From NCBI GenBank assembly GCA_037176705.1, contig JBAWUJ010000061.1:186001-250000 (forward strand): a stretch of 64,000 nucleotides of DNA. Direction: 5' to 3'. Both the position numbers and the translations under genes were made by a program. The notes under the pieces were generated by a model. It made no database searches. It was not told where the DNA came from and saw only the letters and a list, made by a program, of their open reading frames with translations. This document shows, piece by piece, positions 48,171 to 60,149 of the stretch (the stretch's first letter is position 1; every line of letters starts with the position of its first letter). The stretch is from Molossus alvarezi. Its lineage: Eukaryota > Chordata > Mammalia > Chiroptera > Molossidae.

Positions 48171-48370
48171 AAATAGTCAAGTCAAGTAGCTGTGCTAGGT
48201 CACACAACTGGCAAATATTTAAACTTAGATCTGTCTGATTCTGCAGCCCATGTTTTCTCAGTTCATAGGTAATGCAATTACAGTCACTGTAACAATCAAG
48301 TTAGGTAATTAGATGCTAGTTTTTCTGCATGCATTATTTTATCTAATCTTCATAACAACCACATAAGTTA
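48171..48370 (+). mobile_element. MIR fragments
   Basis: 'aggtcacacaactggcaaat' followed by 'cttagatctgtctgattc' (about 48207-48243) is the 3' half of a MIR SINE. 'attttatctaatcttcata' (about 48338) resembles the start of another. They are short and old. Confidence 0.55.
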
Positions 48371-48558
48371 TGCAAATCTTGAAAAATTAGATATCAGCTG
48401 TTTTCACTAGTGCCTGAACTCTTACTGTAACATCAGTTTTTCAAAGAACACTAAACTATGTTGGAGTCAGTGTTCTACTTCTTCTTAATGTAATTATATA
48501 CATGTTTTAAATTTTTTCTTTATTAATTTTTATTTTTATTTATTTTCTTTATTATTTG

Positions 48559-48643
48559 GTATGTGCCCCTAGTGGGAACTGCATATAGGACTCTCTGGTC
48601 CACAGGCCGACACTCCAACTGCTAATCCAAACTGACCAGGGCT
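48559..48643 (-). mobile_element. VES-type SINE fragment
   Basis: The tRNA-like head only: the minus strand begins AGCCCTGGTCAGTTTGGATT. It immediately follows the next SINE, so the two are nested or tandem. Confidence 0.8.
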
Positions 48644-48844
48644 CTTTATTAATTTTTACAGAGAGAAGAGGGGAGAGAAAGAGAGAGAAACATCGATGAG
48701 AGAGAACATCAATTGGCCACATGCTGTGTGCCCTTCACTGGGGATCTGGTCCACAACCTGGGCATGTGCCCTGACTAGAAATTGAACTGGTGACCACATG
48801 GTGCATGGGTTGATGCTCAACCACTGAGCCACATCGGCTGGCCC
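48644..48844 (-). mobile_element. VES-type SINE
   Basis: It carries 'gagagaaacatcgatgagag' on the plus strand, the complement of the SINE's TC-rich middle, with the head at the right ('actgagccacatcggctggc'). Confidence 0.85.
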
Positions 48845-48924
48845 CAGTGTAATTATATTAACTGCTTACATTATATATTGGCATAAGGAATGCGTATCAG
48901 TTTAGATTTTATGTTACCCTAGAA

Positions 48925-49105
48925 AACAATGAGGTCGCTGGTTTGATTTCTGGTCAGGGCATGTGCCCAGGTTGTGAGCCAAATCCCCAGTGGGGGTAAT
49001 GCAGGAGACAGCCAATTGTTCTCTCTCATCAATATTTCTATCTCTCTCCCTCTCCTTTCTTCTCTATAAAGGATTTTTTTTAAATTTTTTTTTAAAAAGA
49101 AAAGA
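48925..49105 (+). mobile_element. VES-type SINE, 5'-truncated, plus strand
   Basis: It starts within box B ('gtcgctggtttgatttctgg') and continues with 'caggttgtgagccaaatccc', the TCTCTC-rich part and an A/T-rich tail. Confidence 0.85.
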
Positions 49106-50502
49106 CAATGAAGTCTTAGATGTCATGCTGTAAAATTTTGAGTATGTTCTAGAGCTAAAACAAAAAGCATGTACTACATTTTTGTAGCAGTAAAGTGCAT
49201 CAAGCAAACATATGTTTTAAATATTGATTAAAGATGGGAGAAGTTGGAGGCAGAGAGGTTAACTGAGAGGCTGCTATATGAAACCCGGTGAGAGAAAATG
49301 AAGACATAAATTATTTGGCAGCCTCAGAATAGAGGACATAGAGGTTGGTTGCTGAGGGTCTGGGTTTGGGAGAAACAGGAATTCTGTATTTGATGTAGTG
49401 AATATGGGGACTGGTGTATAAAACATGATTGAAAGTTGGTTGTGATAACTCAGCTCCAGCTGATTTATCCCAGGATTGCTAATCTCTCTTTTTTTTTTTC
49501 CCAAATAAAAGACAAAAATTGAGATTTTTTTCTCTCAATTGAAAAATATTAACATAAAATGCATTATTAAAAAATGTTGGTGGCTTATCAGATGGGACAG
49601 TCATTATGCATGAACTGCTAATTTATAACCTTTATCTTAAAACCAGATGGGGAAAACATGAGTCAGATTATAAAATGATTATTTATAACTAACTTTTAGA
49701 GTGAGAAATATTATAGAGAGTTACCTCAAGTTTGACCTTCAGTATTCCCTCATTTACTTTTTATAATATTGAATATTTAAAAAAAATTAAAGTGTTGTTA
49801 AAAAGCTCTTTTAGTGGGGCTTGACTCTGGACCATATTTCCTTTTTGCCCTTATTAGAGAAAGGGCATTGTATGTCTACTAGACCTTATCAAATTGCCAT
49901 TCAATTTTTTTATGTTACTCAGCTTCTTTGGCAACATTCTCTTCCATACTGTCCCCAGTGTCCTAGAGACGAATGTCCTTACTCCAGGTGGCTTGGCTAC
50001 AAGAACAGGGCTGGGAGCTATGCACCATCAGTGTTCATGGACTATAGGTCCATCAGAAAAGGTTTTTTCATCAATGTTGCTGATGACACACCCTTTCTCC
50101 TCCTTCAAGATACATGTCTTATTCCTCTATGAGTTTATGAGTTTGTTATTAACAAACTTTTCTCTGGACTAAATCCTGGAGCTTTAAGCACTTACAATCA
50201 TTGGCCTCCTAAGCCATTACAAACACACTTGCATGCAGCTATTTTTAAATTTAGAAATACATTTGATTTTGTCACCTATGTGATCAATTCCATGTGATGA
50301 TCAACATATATCCTAATAAAGTTTTTATGCCATTTGTGGGGTTTTCCTTTCACCCTTATCTACAAATACACCTACTGTTTTCTTACTTCCTAGAAAGTTT
50401 ATTGTCTCCACAACAGGAGACTATGACTGGATCATTAGAGGTAGTCTGCCTATGACCTCTCCTTCCAAAGCATTCTTATTGAAGGAGATAGGAAATGCCA
50501 CC
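49106..50502. other. Unassigned intergenic sequence
   Basis: No recognised repeat. A 103-codon open frame at 49821-50132 shows cysteine-rich words but no known family, start context or splice sites, and I do not call it. The last bases before the LTR are 'aaatgccacc'. Confidence 0.4.
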
Positions 50503-51123
50503 TGTTGTAACCCAGGAGAGTCAACCTCACTTAGACACAAAGTTGGGTGAATTAAAGGTGAGCTTTATTACCTGCAGCCAGTCTACACAGAGGAGAACTA
50601 CAGCCCTGAGCTCAGGGGAAGGGTTGCTTATATAGGACAGGGGTCATTCAAGAGCTTAGCAGAGCAAGCAAGCTACATGCACAGAAGCAGAGGCAGTTAG
50701 TGATAAGCAGGAGGGAACAGAGGAGGGAGGGAGCTGAGGCAAAAAGGAACTGGGTGAACTGGGTCAGCACACACCTATCCTGCTATTCATTCTATTATCT
50801 AAGTTTTAAAAACTAACACATTTGAGACAAATATCAGTGGTTAGCCAGGTGCAATACATATATTTTTAACAGTTACAGTTTTATGGGGTAAAGGGAGCTT
50901 CAGTTTCTCCCTATCAGTTTATTTACAGAGTATGCAGAACATTCTGGCCTTGGGGCCATTTCTGTCCTCCCTATTTCTGAAGGATGTTACTTTTAAAATT
51001 CCCAGTGAAAGTTGTCTATAACATCCCCATTGTTTCTCTTGTTGTCCCTGAGGCTGTTACTTAGGGCAGCTCAAATACAAGTTGTTTTTCTTTATTGAAT
51101 TCTAAGGATAGTGAGCTATAACA
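50503..51123 (-). mobile_element. Solitary LTR of an old endogenous retrovirus
   Basis: 621 bp starting TG and ending CA on the minus strand (TGTTATAGC … TTACAACA). Within it the minus strand has a TATA box (CTATATAAGC, about 50629-50638), then about 70 bp further a polyadenylation signal AATAAAG (about 50565-50571), then a short U5. That order is diagnostic for an LTR. No gag, pol or env sequence flanks it, so it is a solitary LTR. The bases outside (GCCACC on the left, GGTGGC on the right, plus strand) are inverted rather than direct repeats, so no normal target-site duplication is visible. Confidence 0.75.
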
Positions 51124-52430
51124 GGTGGCCTTATGTAGTAGGTGTCCAGTGGGGCCCAGTGACACAGTCTCCCTGATCATCTGAGCTGGGTGCTACAGGA
51201 GTGTCCCTTACATGGGTTGTGTGTGCTCTCCTGCTGTAGTTGAGCCTTAGCTGGCCCCTCAGTAGGTGGGATTGGCCCTCAGGATGACTCACTGTAAGGA
51301 TTGGCCATGACCACAGTGTACAAGCTGTTGGCTAGGGCTAACGCTGCAGAAATGGGGTGCACCTTAGCATACCAAGACCACCCTTTAGGTGTGCTGCTTG
51401 TGCTTCTAATCAGGTGGTGGTTTGTGGTGGTCTGAAGTAAGTTACCCTGTTTGTTGGTTCTAGGGTCCCTTTGGAGAGGCTCCAGTGCAGGCCAAGGTCA
51501 GCTGCTGCCTTTTAATGGCCTGAAGCTACCTGGTAGGAGCTACAAAGTAATCCACATTTGTTAACTGCCTGTTCTGGACCTGGAGGTGTATGGGAGAGGG
51601 CACCCTGTGAGCCAAGGCCAGCTGCCACCAGTACCAGGCCTGGGGCTGCTTAGCAAGAGACATAGGGCTCACTGAGTCCTGCTGCCACCTGCCAGTGAGG
51701 TACAGCCACTGCAGCAGACTCTGCTGGTACCTGAGTTGTGTGGGGCAGGGGCTCAAGGAGTCCCTAGGGCGGGGTGAGTGGTGTTTAACAGGTTAAAACA
51801 GATTCATATTGGCCTTGTGGGGGAGGGCTCACCACAGGGAAAATGGTGCTGCTTGCTGGTGGTGTGGGAAGAAGGTTCAACACAGAAATGATTGTGGGTG
51901 TGCCTTCAACCCTTGCAGAAGCCACACAACTCAGTTTTCCTCATATGTCTCTGGTGCCTCCTGAGCTGCTGTTTCTCTGCCAGGGCCAAAGGTGAGAGCC
52001 CCTGAACAAATGAGTTTGTGATGGGGGCCCTTTAAGACACCTGGGTTTCCAGCAGCCTTCAGTCTCACCTGGATAGCTGGAATCCCACTGGTTTTCATAG
52101 CCAGATGTTATGGTGACTCCTCTCCCTGACAGTGGCACTCTGGTCTGGGAGCTTGGTGTGGGGCTGGGACCTCCTCTGTGGCTGAAATTTTCATCTTGAT
52201 TCTCAACCTCCATTCATGAGTGTGGGACCAGCACATTTCACATCATTGTCACTCCTGCCAGTCTCTGTGGTTTCTTTTTTATCTCTTTAGTTATAGGACT
52301 TCTATTTAACTAGTCCTCAGATGATTTTCCAGTTTGGTTGTTCTATAATATAGTTGTAATTTTGATGTGGTCTTGTGAGGGGGGCGAGCACACTGTTTAT
52401 CTATTTCACCACCTTGACCAGATCCCTGAA
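51124..52430 (-). mobile_element. Older L1/HAL1-type 5' UTR of the same lineage as the 15.5-17.7 kb element
   Basis: Positions 51740-52425 align by eye with 16985-17704, the 5' UTR of the HAL1-like element. Shared blocks include 'tagggcggggtg/cagggcggggct', 'gccctttaagacacctgggt', 'tggttttcatagccagatgt' and the 5' end 'caccaccttgaccagatcc'. CpGs have decayed. Positions 51124-51740 carry additional 5' UTR-like sequence absent from the short 5' UTR of the younger element. No ORF1 follows: the LTR lies where ORF1 would be expected. Confidence 0.65.
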
Positions 52431-52439
52431 AAGAGTATT

Positions 52440-52652
52440 TTTAAAAAATGTTTTTTTCCTTATTAATATTAGAGAGAGAGAAAGGGAAATGGTGAGATAA
52501 AAACATCAATGAGAGAGAACACTGATTGGCCACCTTCTGCATGCCCTCCACTTGGAATCAGGCTTACAATCTGGGCACATGCCCTGACTGGGAATTGAAC
52601 CAGCGACCTCTTGGTGCAAGGCCCAAGCTCAACTGCTGAGCCATACCAGTGT
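52440..52652 (-). mobile_element. VES-type SINE
   Basis: 'gagagagaaagggaaatgg' at the left and a tRNA-like head at the right ('caactgctgagccatacca'). It is of the same subtype as 35336-35530 ('ctcttggtgca'). Confidence 0.85.
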
Positions 52653-52779
52653 TTGATTTAACTGCTCCTGCTAACATTGAACTTTTTCTCTGAATTTTAT
52701 CATGATAGACAAATGGAAGAACATACTAGTTTCCTTTTATTTAGAGTTGTTCTACAATTGATTCAATTTTGTTCACAGG

Positions 52780-53190
52780 TATTAAAAATGATGCTACTGT
52801 AAACAACCCAAAAGTGCATCTTCAGGAGAGCAGGAGAACAGACTGTGGGCCACAGCAGCAGGGAAGAAGGCTCCCTGCACATGCACATCACAGAGGACCG
52901 GGCAGTAACCACAGAAGAAAATACTTCCTGTATGATTGCATTTATATGAGATTCTTCAAGATTAAAACTAACCTATAGTGACAGAAAGCAGATCTGTGGT
53001 TGTTTAAAAAGGGATGGAGGAAGGGACAGAGAGAGGGTTATAAAAGGCCAGGGGGAACTCTCAAGGTGATGGATGTGTTTATCTTCATAGTGGTGGCAAT
53101 TTAATAAGTGTCATATATGTCAAAATGTATCAAAGTTTACACTTTATTATGTCACATTATGTCTGTTATATGCCAATAAAGCTATTTTAT
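52780..53190 (+). mobile_element. Old L1M-type LINE-1 3' end, plus strand
   Basis: 'tgtatgattgcatttatatg', 'agcagatctgtggttg', 'caaggtgatggatgtgtt' and 'tatgccaataaagc' are the successive landmarks of an ancient L1M 3' UTR. It is non-coding. Confidence 0.75.
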
Positions 53191-53345
53191 AAACAGCTGT
53201 CCTGTGAGTGTGTCTGTGCCAGGCCTCAGGAACACTAGGAGAATAAGAAATAGACTGACTTCAAGGATCTCAGAGTCTGGGAAGGGAGACAAATGTACAT
53301 TCAGCTAAATACAATGGAAAACAAAATAAAAACTAGTATGATCTA

Positions 53346-53582
53346 GTCCTGACCAGTTTGGCTTAGCAGTTAGAGTGTTGGCTTGAGGACCAAAAGGTAG
53401 CAGGTTTGATTCCTGGTCAAGGGCATGTACCTAGGTTGCAGGTTTAATTTCTGGCCCCAGTAGGGGTTGTGCAGGAGGCAACCAATTGATCTCTCTCTCT
53501 CTCTCTCTGTCCTCACCCCCCTCCCTCCTTCCCTTCCACTCTATCAAAAAATCAATAAAAATATTCTCAGGTGAGGATTAAC
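53346..53582 (+). mobile_element. VES-type SINE, full length
   Basis: It starts GTCCTGACCAGTTTGGCTTA, with box B-like GCAGGTTTGATTCC, a (TC)n run at about 53490-53507, and the tail AAATATTCTCAGGTGAGG plus ATTAAC. Confidence 0.92.
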
Positions 53583-53669
53583 AAAAAATAATAATAATAA
53601 CTAACATTCTATGAAGTAAGGTACTGTTTTGGAGGCAAAGTTGAGAATGCCTTTTCCTGAGAGTATGGA

Positions 53670-53848
53670 GGAAAGTGACAGTTATACTCAGTGTTTACTA
53701 TGTGCCAGGCACTCAAGTATATTAATGCCTTTAATTCTCACAACAGCCACATGGTGGGTGCTGTCATTATGCCCGTTTCACAGGCAAGGAGACTAAGGTT
53801 GTGGTTCCAGAATCCAAGTTCTTAATCATTGGTTACTATGCCTTCTGA
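53670..53848 (+). mobile_element. MIR SINE
   Basis: 'tactatgtgccaggcactc', 'aattctcacaacagccac', 'cgtttcacaggcaaggagac' and 'ttactatgccttct' are the ordered hallmarks of a MIR element. Good match, old. Confidence 0.9.
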
Positions 53849-54515
53849 GTAGTGTCTTACTTGATCTGGGCCTCAGAGAACAAATAGAAACACCCCAGAA
53901 ATAGAGGCTGTTTTTGGCAGAAAAGACCCACTATGCCTACAACTATGCTTGAAATACAATAATTTTTACTGGATATATGTTGTGAAATGCTGAAAAGGCA
54001 GATTAGGGCCACTGTGAATGACCTTGAATGATCTGCTAAAGAGTTTGGACTCTTCAGGAAAAAGAAAGCCACTAAAAGTTTTTGAATAGAAGAATAATAT
54101 CAAATTTGAGTTTTAGAAAGAGAATGAAAAATTAAGAGAAAGCCTACCTGTCTGCAGTTAAATGAACAGCTCATAAATTTCAAGTGAATGCATTCACAGG
54201 CATCGCTGTGAAACCATATTAAACCAAGAGATTTGGGAGAAGTTACACTGTAAATTTAAGTTTCAATCTCAGAATATTTCATCTCTGGTCACCTGAGTCC
54301 TGTATTCATTCTGTTTTCACCTATGTTTCTGAACATTTCTTACCCAACAGAAAAGTACAGAAAACAAATTGAAAAATGGAGAAGCAAAGTGACCCTTTTG
54401 CATGCCTCTTGCCTAGATTTAGTCCAAAATTAGTTTACCCCCCACACACACACTGGCTTAATATAAATCCTATGATGACATTTTGACTTTTTTTTTTCTG
54501 GTAAAAGTGGTTTTT
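53849..54515. other. Unassigned sequence before the plus-strand L1
   Basis: About 670 bp with no gene and no recognised repeat. A frame at 53857-54072 (minus) has no known motif. Confidence 0.4.
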
Positions 54516-56889
54516 TGGAGATTCCAAAATGGTGGCTGTGTGAATGGAAGCTACACAGACCATCTCCCAGGACCAAACTGAAATAACAACAAAAATAAAG
54601 ACAAATCACCAGGACAAAGCAACAGAAAAGCAACTTGGAGGACTATATAACCAGGGACACTGACACAATCCTGGTAGATTGCAAGAGGGGGGCTGGGAGC
54701 CCCCAATCGGCTGCAGCTTTAGTGGTGAGCAGCACCCTCAAGGTTACACTCACAAGAGGCTCCATAGCGCACAGCTGGGACAGATGCTGAAATAGCCACA
54801 GCCACTCACCTTGGGCTCTGACAGAGGAAAGGCAGAAAAAATTAAAACTGTGTGGAAACTCTTGACATTTGGAGGGTGCTCATAGCTTTTGCTGAGTTGC
54901 AGCCATGCAGGACAGTGGTCATCTTACTCCTTCCCAGGGCTCTGGGGAGAGGCAGTGACCCCTCCCGCGGAAATTCAACCCTATCTGGTGGCCATTGAAA
55001 TGCAAATTGAGGCTCAGTAACAACAAACATCTGCCCACCTTTGGGGAATCCCCTTATGGTAAACACCTGAGGGAATTTTTCATTCAACTGAGAAGCCAAG
55101 ACTCTTCAAGTAACTGGGACTAATACATTTCAGGCAAAAAGCTAGAGAATAACTGAACCATTCCTGGGCTTGCAACACTGCCCAGGAAAGTAAGACTTGA
55201 AAGTGGTGTTTAACGTGGGTCCTCCCACACTCATCCAAACTTAGTAGAGGGTGCCACAAACAGCAGAACACCAAAACCCACTGGGAAAATTTGGCAGACT
55301 CCAAAATCCACTGAGATAGTCAAAATGGTAAAACAAATGAACAAATGCCAAATGAAAGAACAAGAAATCTCTATAAAAAATGAGATAAATGAAGTTCACT
55401 TAAGTTTGTTAACAGAACTAGAATTAAGATCATGATCTTGAAAAAGCTCAACAGTATGTGTAAGGACATGAGCACCATGAATATAGACATAGAAATGTTG
55501 AAATCAACCAGTTGGAAATCAAAACCACTAAGACGACATGACGAATGACACATAAAAAATAAAGAACACATTGGAAGGTTTAAACAGCCGAGTAGAGAAA
55601 GTTGAGGAATGGATCAGTGAATTAAAAGACAGGGTAGAAAAAAATCAACCAATTAGAAAAAAAAAACAAAAAAAAACACAATTAAAAAACAAAGACAGTT
55701 TAACAGAACTGTGAAACAACTGGAAATGTAATAATATCAGCATCATAGGAGTCCTCAAAGAAAAAGAAAATGAGCAAAAGTTAGAGAATATATTTGAAAA
55801 AACAGTGACAAAAAACTCTCATAATTTGGTGAAGAAAGAAAGGCATTCAAGTTCAAGAAACACAGAGAGACCCAGGTAAGAAGAATCCAAACAGACCCAC
55901 ACCAAGACACATAGTAATGAAAATGCCAAAAATTAAAGACAGAGAGAGAATCCTAAAAGCAGCAAGAGATAAGCTACAGGTTACCTACAAAGGAAACACC
56001 ATAGGCTCTCAGCTGACTTCTCAAAAGAAACACTACAGGCCAGAAGGGAATGGCATGAGGAAATCAAGGTCATGAAAAACAATGATCTGAAACCAAGACT
56101 ACTCTACCCAGGAAGGTTATCATTCAAAATAGAAGGTCAAATAAAGAGCTTTCCAGACACAAAAAAGGCTAAGGCAATACATTAGCACCAAACCAGCACT
56201 TCAAGAAATGTTAAAAGTACTGCTGTATTAGCAAGAGAAATAGGAAGAAAAATATAAACACACTAAACAAAAATGGCAATAAATAAATACATATCAATAA
56301 TCACCTTAAATGGAAATGAATCGAATGCTCCGATAAAGAGACACAGAGTGGCTAATTGGATAAGAAAGCATGGCTCATCTATATGTTGTTTACAAGAGAC
56401 CCACATCACAACAAAAAACTCACATAGGTTGAAAGTGAGGGATTGGAAAAAATCTCCCAAGCAAACAAACAAACAAACAAAAAGCTGGGGTAGCAATACT
56501 CATATCTGATAAAATAGATTTCAAACTGAAGGCTACAACTAGAGACAAAGAAGGCCACTACATAATATTGAAAGGATCTATTCAACAGGAAGATAAAACC
56601 TTGATAAACATATATGCACCCAATATATGAGGATTAACATATATTAAAAATCTTCTGAAAGATTTCAAAGAAGAAATTGATAGCAATACAATCATAGCAG
56701 AGGACTCAAACACCTCCCTGACATAACTAAATAGATCCTCTAGACAAAAAAAAATTATCAAGAAAACCAACTCTGAATGAAGAACTAGACCAAATTGATT
56801 TAATAGATATCTACACAGAAATACACCTCAAAACTACAGAATTCACATTCTTCTCAAGTGCACATGGGACATTCTCAAAGGTAGACCAT

Positions 56890-57093
56890 ATGTTAGGACA
56901 CAAACTAAGTCTCCACAAGTTCAAGAAGATTAAAATGATATCAAGCATCTTCTTGGATCACAATGTCATGGAACTAGAAATCAATTGCAACAAAAATATG
57001 CAAAGACATTTGAACACATGGAGGCTAAATAGCATGTTATTAAACAACAAATGGGTTACCGAGGAGATCAAGGCAGAAATTAAAATCTCCTGA
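56890..57093 (+). pseudogene. L1 ORF2 endonuclease C-terminal fragment
   Basis: A short 67-codon frame: …LGHKLSLHKFKKIKMISSIF… followed by LDHNVMELEIN, where the usual SDHN block reads LDHN. It belongs to the 54.5-59.5 kb L1 and is bounded by frameshifts. Confidence 0.75.
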
Positions 57094-57578
57094 AAACTAA
57101 TAAAAATAAACACACAACAACACAAAATCTATGGGATATTGCAAAAGCACTTCTGAGAGTGAAGTTCAAAGCACTACAGGCCTACCTCAAAAAACAAGAA
57201 AAAATTTTAATTGACTGTCAAACCTCACAACTTAAAGAATTAGAAAGCAAACAAAAAGAAAACCCCATTACAAATAGAAGGAAGGAAATTGTAAAGATCA
57301 GAAAAGAAATAAATGACATGGAAACCAAAAAAAAAAAAAAAAAAACCAAGTCAAAGGATCAATGAAACAAAGAGCTGGTTTTTCGAAAAGATAAACAAGA
57401 TTGATGGACCCTTAGTTGGACTCACCAAAAAAAAAAAAGAGCGAGAGAGAGAGAGAATTACAATACACAAAATCAGGAATAAAAAAGGAAAGTAACAACT
57501 GACACCACAGAAATAAAAAATATCATTAATAACTACTATGAACAATTATATGGCAACAAATTCAACAATCTAAGCAAA

Positions 57579-57908
57579 ATGGACAAATTTATTAAAGATG
57601 TAATCGAGACTCTCCCAGCAAATAAAAACCCAGGCCTGGAAAGCTTCACAGGGAAATTTTACCGAACATTCAAAGAAGTACTAATACCCATTCTCCTAAA
57701 ACTATTTCAAAAAATTCAAGAAGAAGAAAAACTTCCAAACATGTTTTATGAGGCCAGCATAATTCTAATTCCAAATCCAGAAAAAGACACTACAAAGAAA
57801 GAAAACTACAAACCAATAACCCTGATGAATATAGATGCCAAAATCCTGAACAAAATACTAGCAAATCAAGTCCAGCAATGCATCAAAAAAATTACTCACC
57901 ATGACTAA
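57579..57908 (+). pseudogene. L1 ORF2 reverse-transcriptase N-terminal fragment
   Basis: 110 codons: …[19 protein letters not shown]…, …[19 protein letters not shown]…, …[12 protein letters not shown]…. It is homologous to 40403-41122 on the other strand. The conserved KSPGPDGF block is mutated (KNPGLESF). It ends at a stop in place of the DQVGF block. Confidence 0.82.
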
Positions 57909-59545
57909 GTGGGATTTATCCCACGAATGCAAGGCTGGTACAATATTCACAAGTCAATAAATGTGATAAACCACATTAATAAAATGAAAGATAAAAATCA
58001 TGATTATATCAATAGACACTGAAAAAGACTTCGACAAAATCCAGCATCCATTTCTGATAAAAATGATCAGCCATCTGGGAATAGAGGGATCTTATCTTGA
58101 CATAATAAAGGCCATATATGAAAGACCTACAGCCATAATCATACTCAATGGGCAAAAATTAAAAGCACCTTTTTTTAACTGCAGGAACAAGACAAGGATG
58201 CCCCCTGTTGCCACTCTTATTTAGCATAGTACTGGAAGTCAGCCACAGCAATCAGACAGGAAGAAAAAATAAAAGAAATCCAAATTGGAAATGAGGAAGT
58301 AAAACTGTCATTATTTGTAAATGACATGATAATATATGTAGAAAACCCCACAGACTCCATCAAAAATTTACTAGACTGAATAAATTAATTTGGCAAAGTA
58401 GCAGGATACAAAATTAACATCAATAAATCGATGGTATTCCTTTACAGCAATGATGAACTCACAGAAAGAGAATCTCAAAAAACAATCCCATTTACCATCA
58501 TGGCCAAATAATTGAAATACCTAGAAATAAACTTAACCAAAAAATGAAGGACCTATTCTCAGAAAACTACAGGTCATTAAAAAAAGAAATAGAGGAAGAT
58601 ATCAAAAAGTGGAAGCACATACTCTGTTCATGGATTGGAAGAATTAACGTCATTAAAAGGTCCATACTACCCAAAGCAATCTATAGATTCAATGCAAACC
58701 CCATCAAATTACCAACGACATACTTTACATAACTAGAACCAATACTTTAAAAGTTCATATGGAACAAAAAATGACCTCAAATAGCCACAGCAATCTTAAA
58801 AAAAAAAAAAAAAAGGCGGGATCATATTACCAGATTTCAGGTAATACTACAAAGCCACTGTAAGCAAAACAGCCTGGTACTTGCACACTGCTGGTGGAAA
58901 TGCAGACCGGTGTAGCCCCTATGGAAAACAATATGATGTTACCTCAAAAAATTGAAAACTGAACTGCCATTTGACCTGGTGATCCCACTTCTATGAATAT
59001 ACTCTAAGAAGCCTGAAACACCCATCAGAAAGAATATATGTACCCCCATGTTCATAGCAGCACTATTTATAATAGCTAAGATTTGGAAACAGCCCAAATG
59101 TCTATCAGTAGACAAATGAATAAAAAGGTGTGGTACATATACACAATGGAGTACTATGCAGCGGTAAGAAAGTAAGATTTCTTATTTTTTGAGACAACAT
59201 GGAGAAACGTGGCAAGTATTATCCTAAGTGAAACAAGCCAAACAAAGAAAGAAAAGTATCATACGTTCTCACTTATTTGTACATTATAATGAACATAACA
59301 GTCTGAGGAATGGGGTAGTTTCAGAGATGTGGAAGTGGGGTACAAAGTGACAATCCCCAGAAGAGGAGGTTGGTGGGGGAGAGATAAACCACAGAACTGA
59401 TATACATCTATGCATGAACAATGGACATGGACAACAGAGCTGGGGAAGGCGGGGAGGCTAAGAAAAGTGTGAATCAGTGGGAAAAAAGAAATATCTGTAA
59501 CACAAATAAATAAAACATATAATGATAATCAACAAAAAACAAAAA

Positions 59546-60020
59546 GACAAAAAATAAATAATGTATCCAAATATCTAGAGCATTTTTATTTGTGTCAAGA
59601 GCTATGACAACCTAAAAATCTTTTAATTTTATAAATAAGGAAACTAGAGAACAGTTGTCAACAAACTACAACTCAGCAATAAAACTAACCAACAACTGAT
59701 ACACACCTCAATCCAGGAGAATCTCAGTGATTATCAGTGTGAAGGATCCAGGCTCAGGGATGACACAGGGGGCGTTTTCTGGGCTTTTGTCTCTTCTCTC
59801 CCATTTACAGGTGGAAGCCTCCACTCCGTGGGGACTCAGTGCTCCCTCATTGTAACCCAGCCCTGGGGGATGCGAGGAGCTCATTGTGCACAGAGCTCAG
59901 GGACCTGGCAGGGGACACATATCCTCCTACCAGGATTGGGATGTAGATCCTCAAACTCCCAATGAGCATTTTCCCCATGACCTCTATCATCTCTTAGGTG
60001 GGGTCCAGCCCTCTGCTATG
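59546..60020. other. Flank between L1 and the first IGHV pseudogene
   Basis: 59546-59740 is AT-rich. Part of it ('actcagcaataaaactaac', 'aactgatacacacctcaat') looks like an old L1M remnant. From about 59750 the sequence is the GC-richer 5' flank of the V segment. No gene seen. Confidence 0.4.
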
Positions 60021-60031
60021 AAATAATCCGC

Positions 60032-60048
60032 CTCATGAATATGCAAAT
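60032..60048 (+). promoter_or_regulatory. IGHV promoter: heptamer and octamer
   Basis: Heptamer CTCATGA (60032-60038), two bases, then octamer ATGCAAAT (60041-60048), about 100 bp upstream of the leader ATG. This pair is the classic heavy-chain variable promoter bound by Oct (POU2F) factors in B cells. It is perfect although the gene behind it is broken. Confidence 0.92.
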
Positions 60049-60149
60049 GAGATGAAGGAGACCAGATTACATATGGATAAGTCTGTGACCTGAGACTGTC
60101 ACCCACAGCCACACCCCCCACTGAAGTGCCCACATCTCAGTCCCTCACC

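Larger units (their letters stand above)
54516..59545 (+). mobile_element. LINE-1, plus strand, both ends present, internal deletion
   Basis: The 5' end is at 'ccaaaatggtggctgtg' (54523), followed by a 5' UTR with almost no tandem repeat, degraded ORF1 (about 55.3-56.15 kb), ORF2 (from about 56.27 kb) and a 3' UTR with an A/T tail ending about 59545. Near 58880 the sequence jumps from 'cagcctggtacttgc' to 'acactgctggtgg', losing several hundred bases of ORF2 compared with other copies. The RT active site (about 58308-58323) reads FVND instead of FADD. It is dead. Confidence 0.9.

Noticed and set aside
48200..48370. 'atgcaaat' at about 48372 considered as a further IGHV octamer
   Set aside because: It reads 'ttatgcaaatcttg' in MIR-related sequence with no leader exon or V exon downstream.
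49821..50132. 103-codon plus-strand frame
   Set aside because: Protein-like in places but without known motifs or exon boundaries, and a second overlapping frame is equally open.
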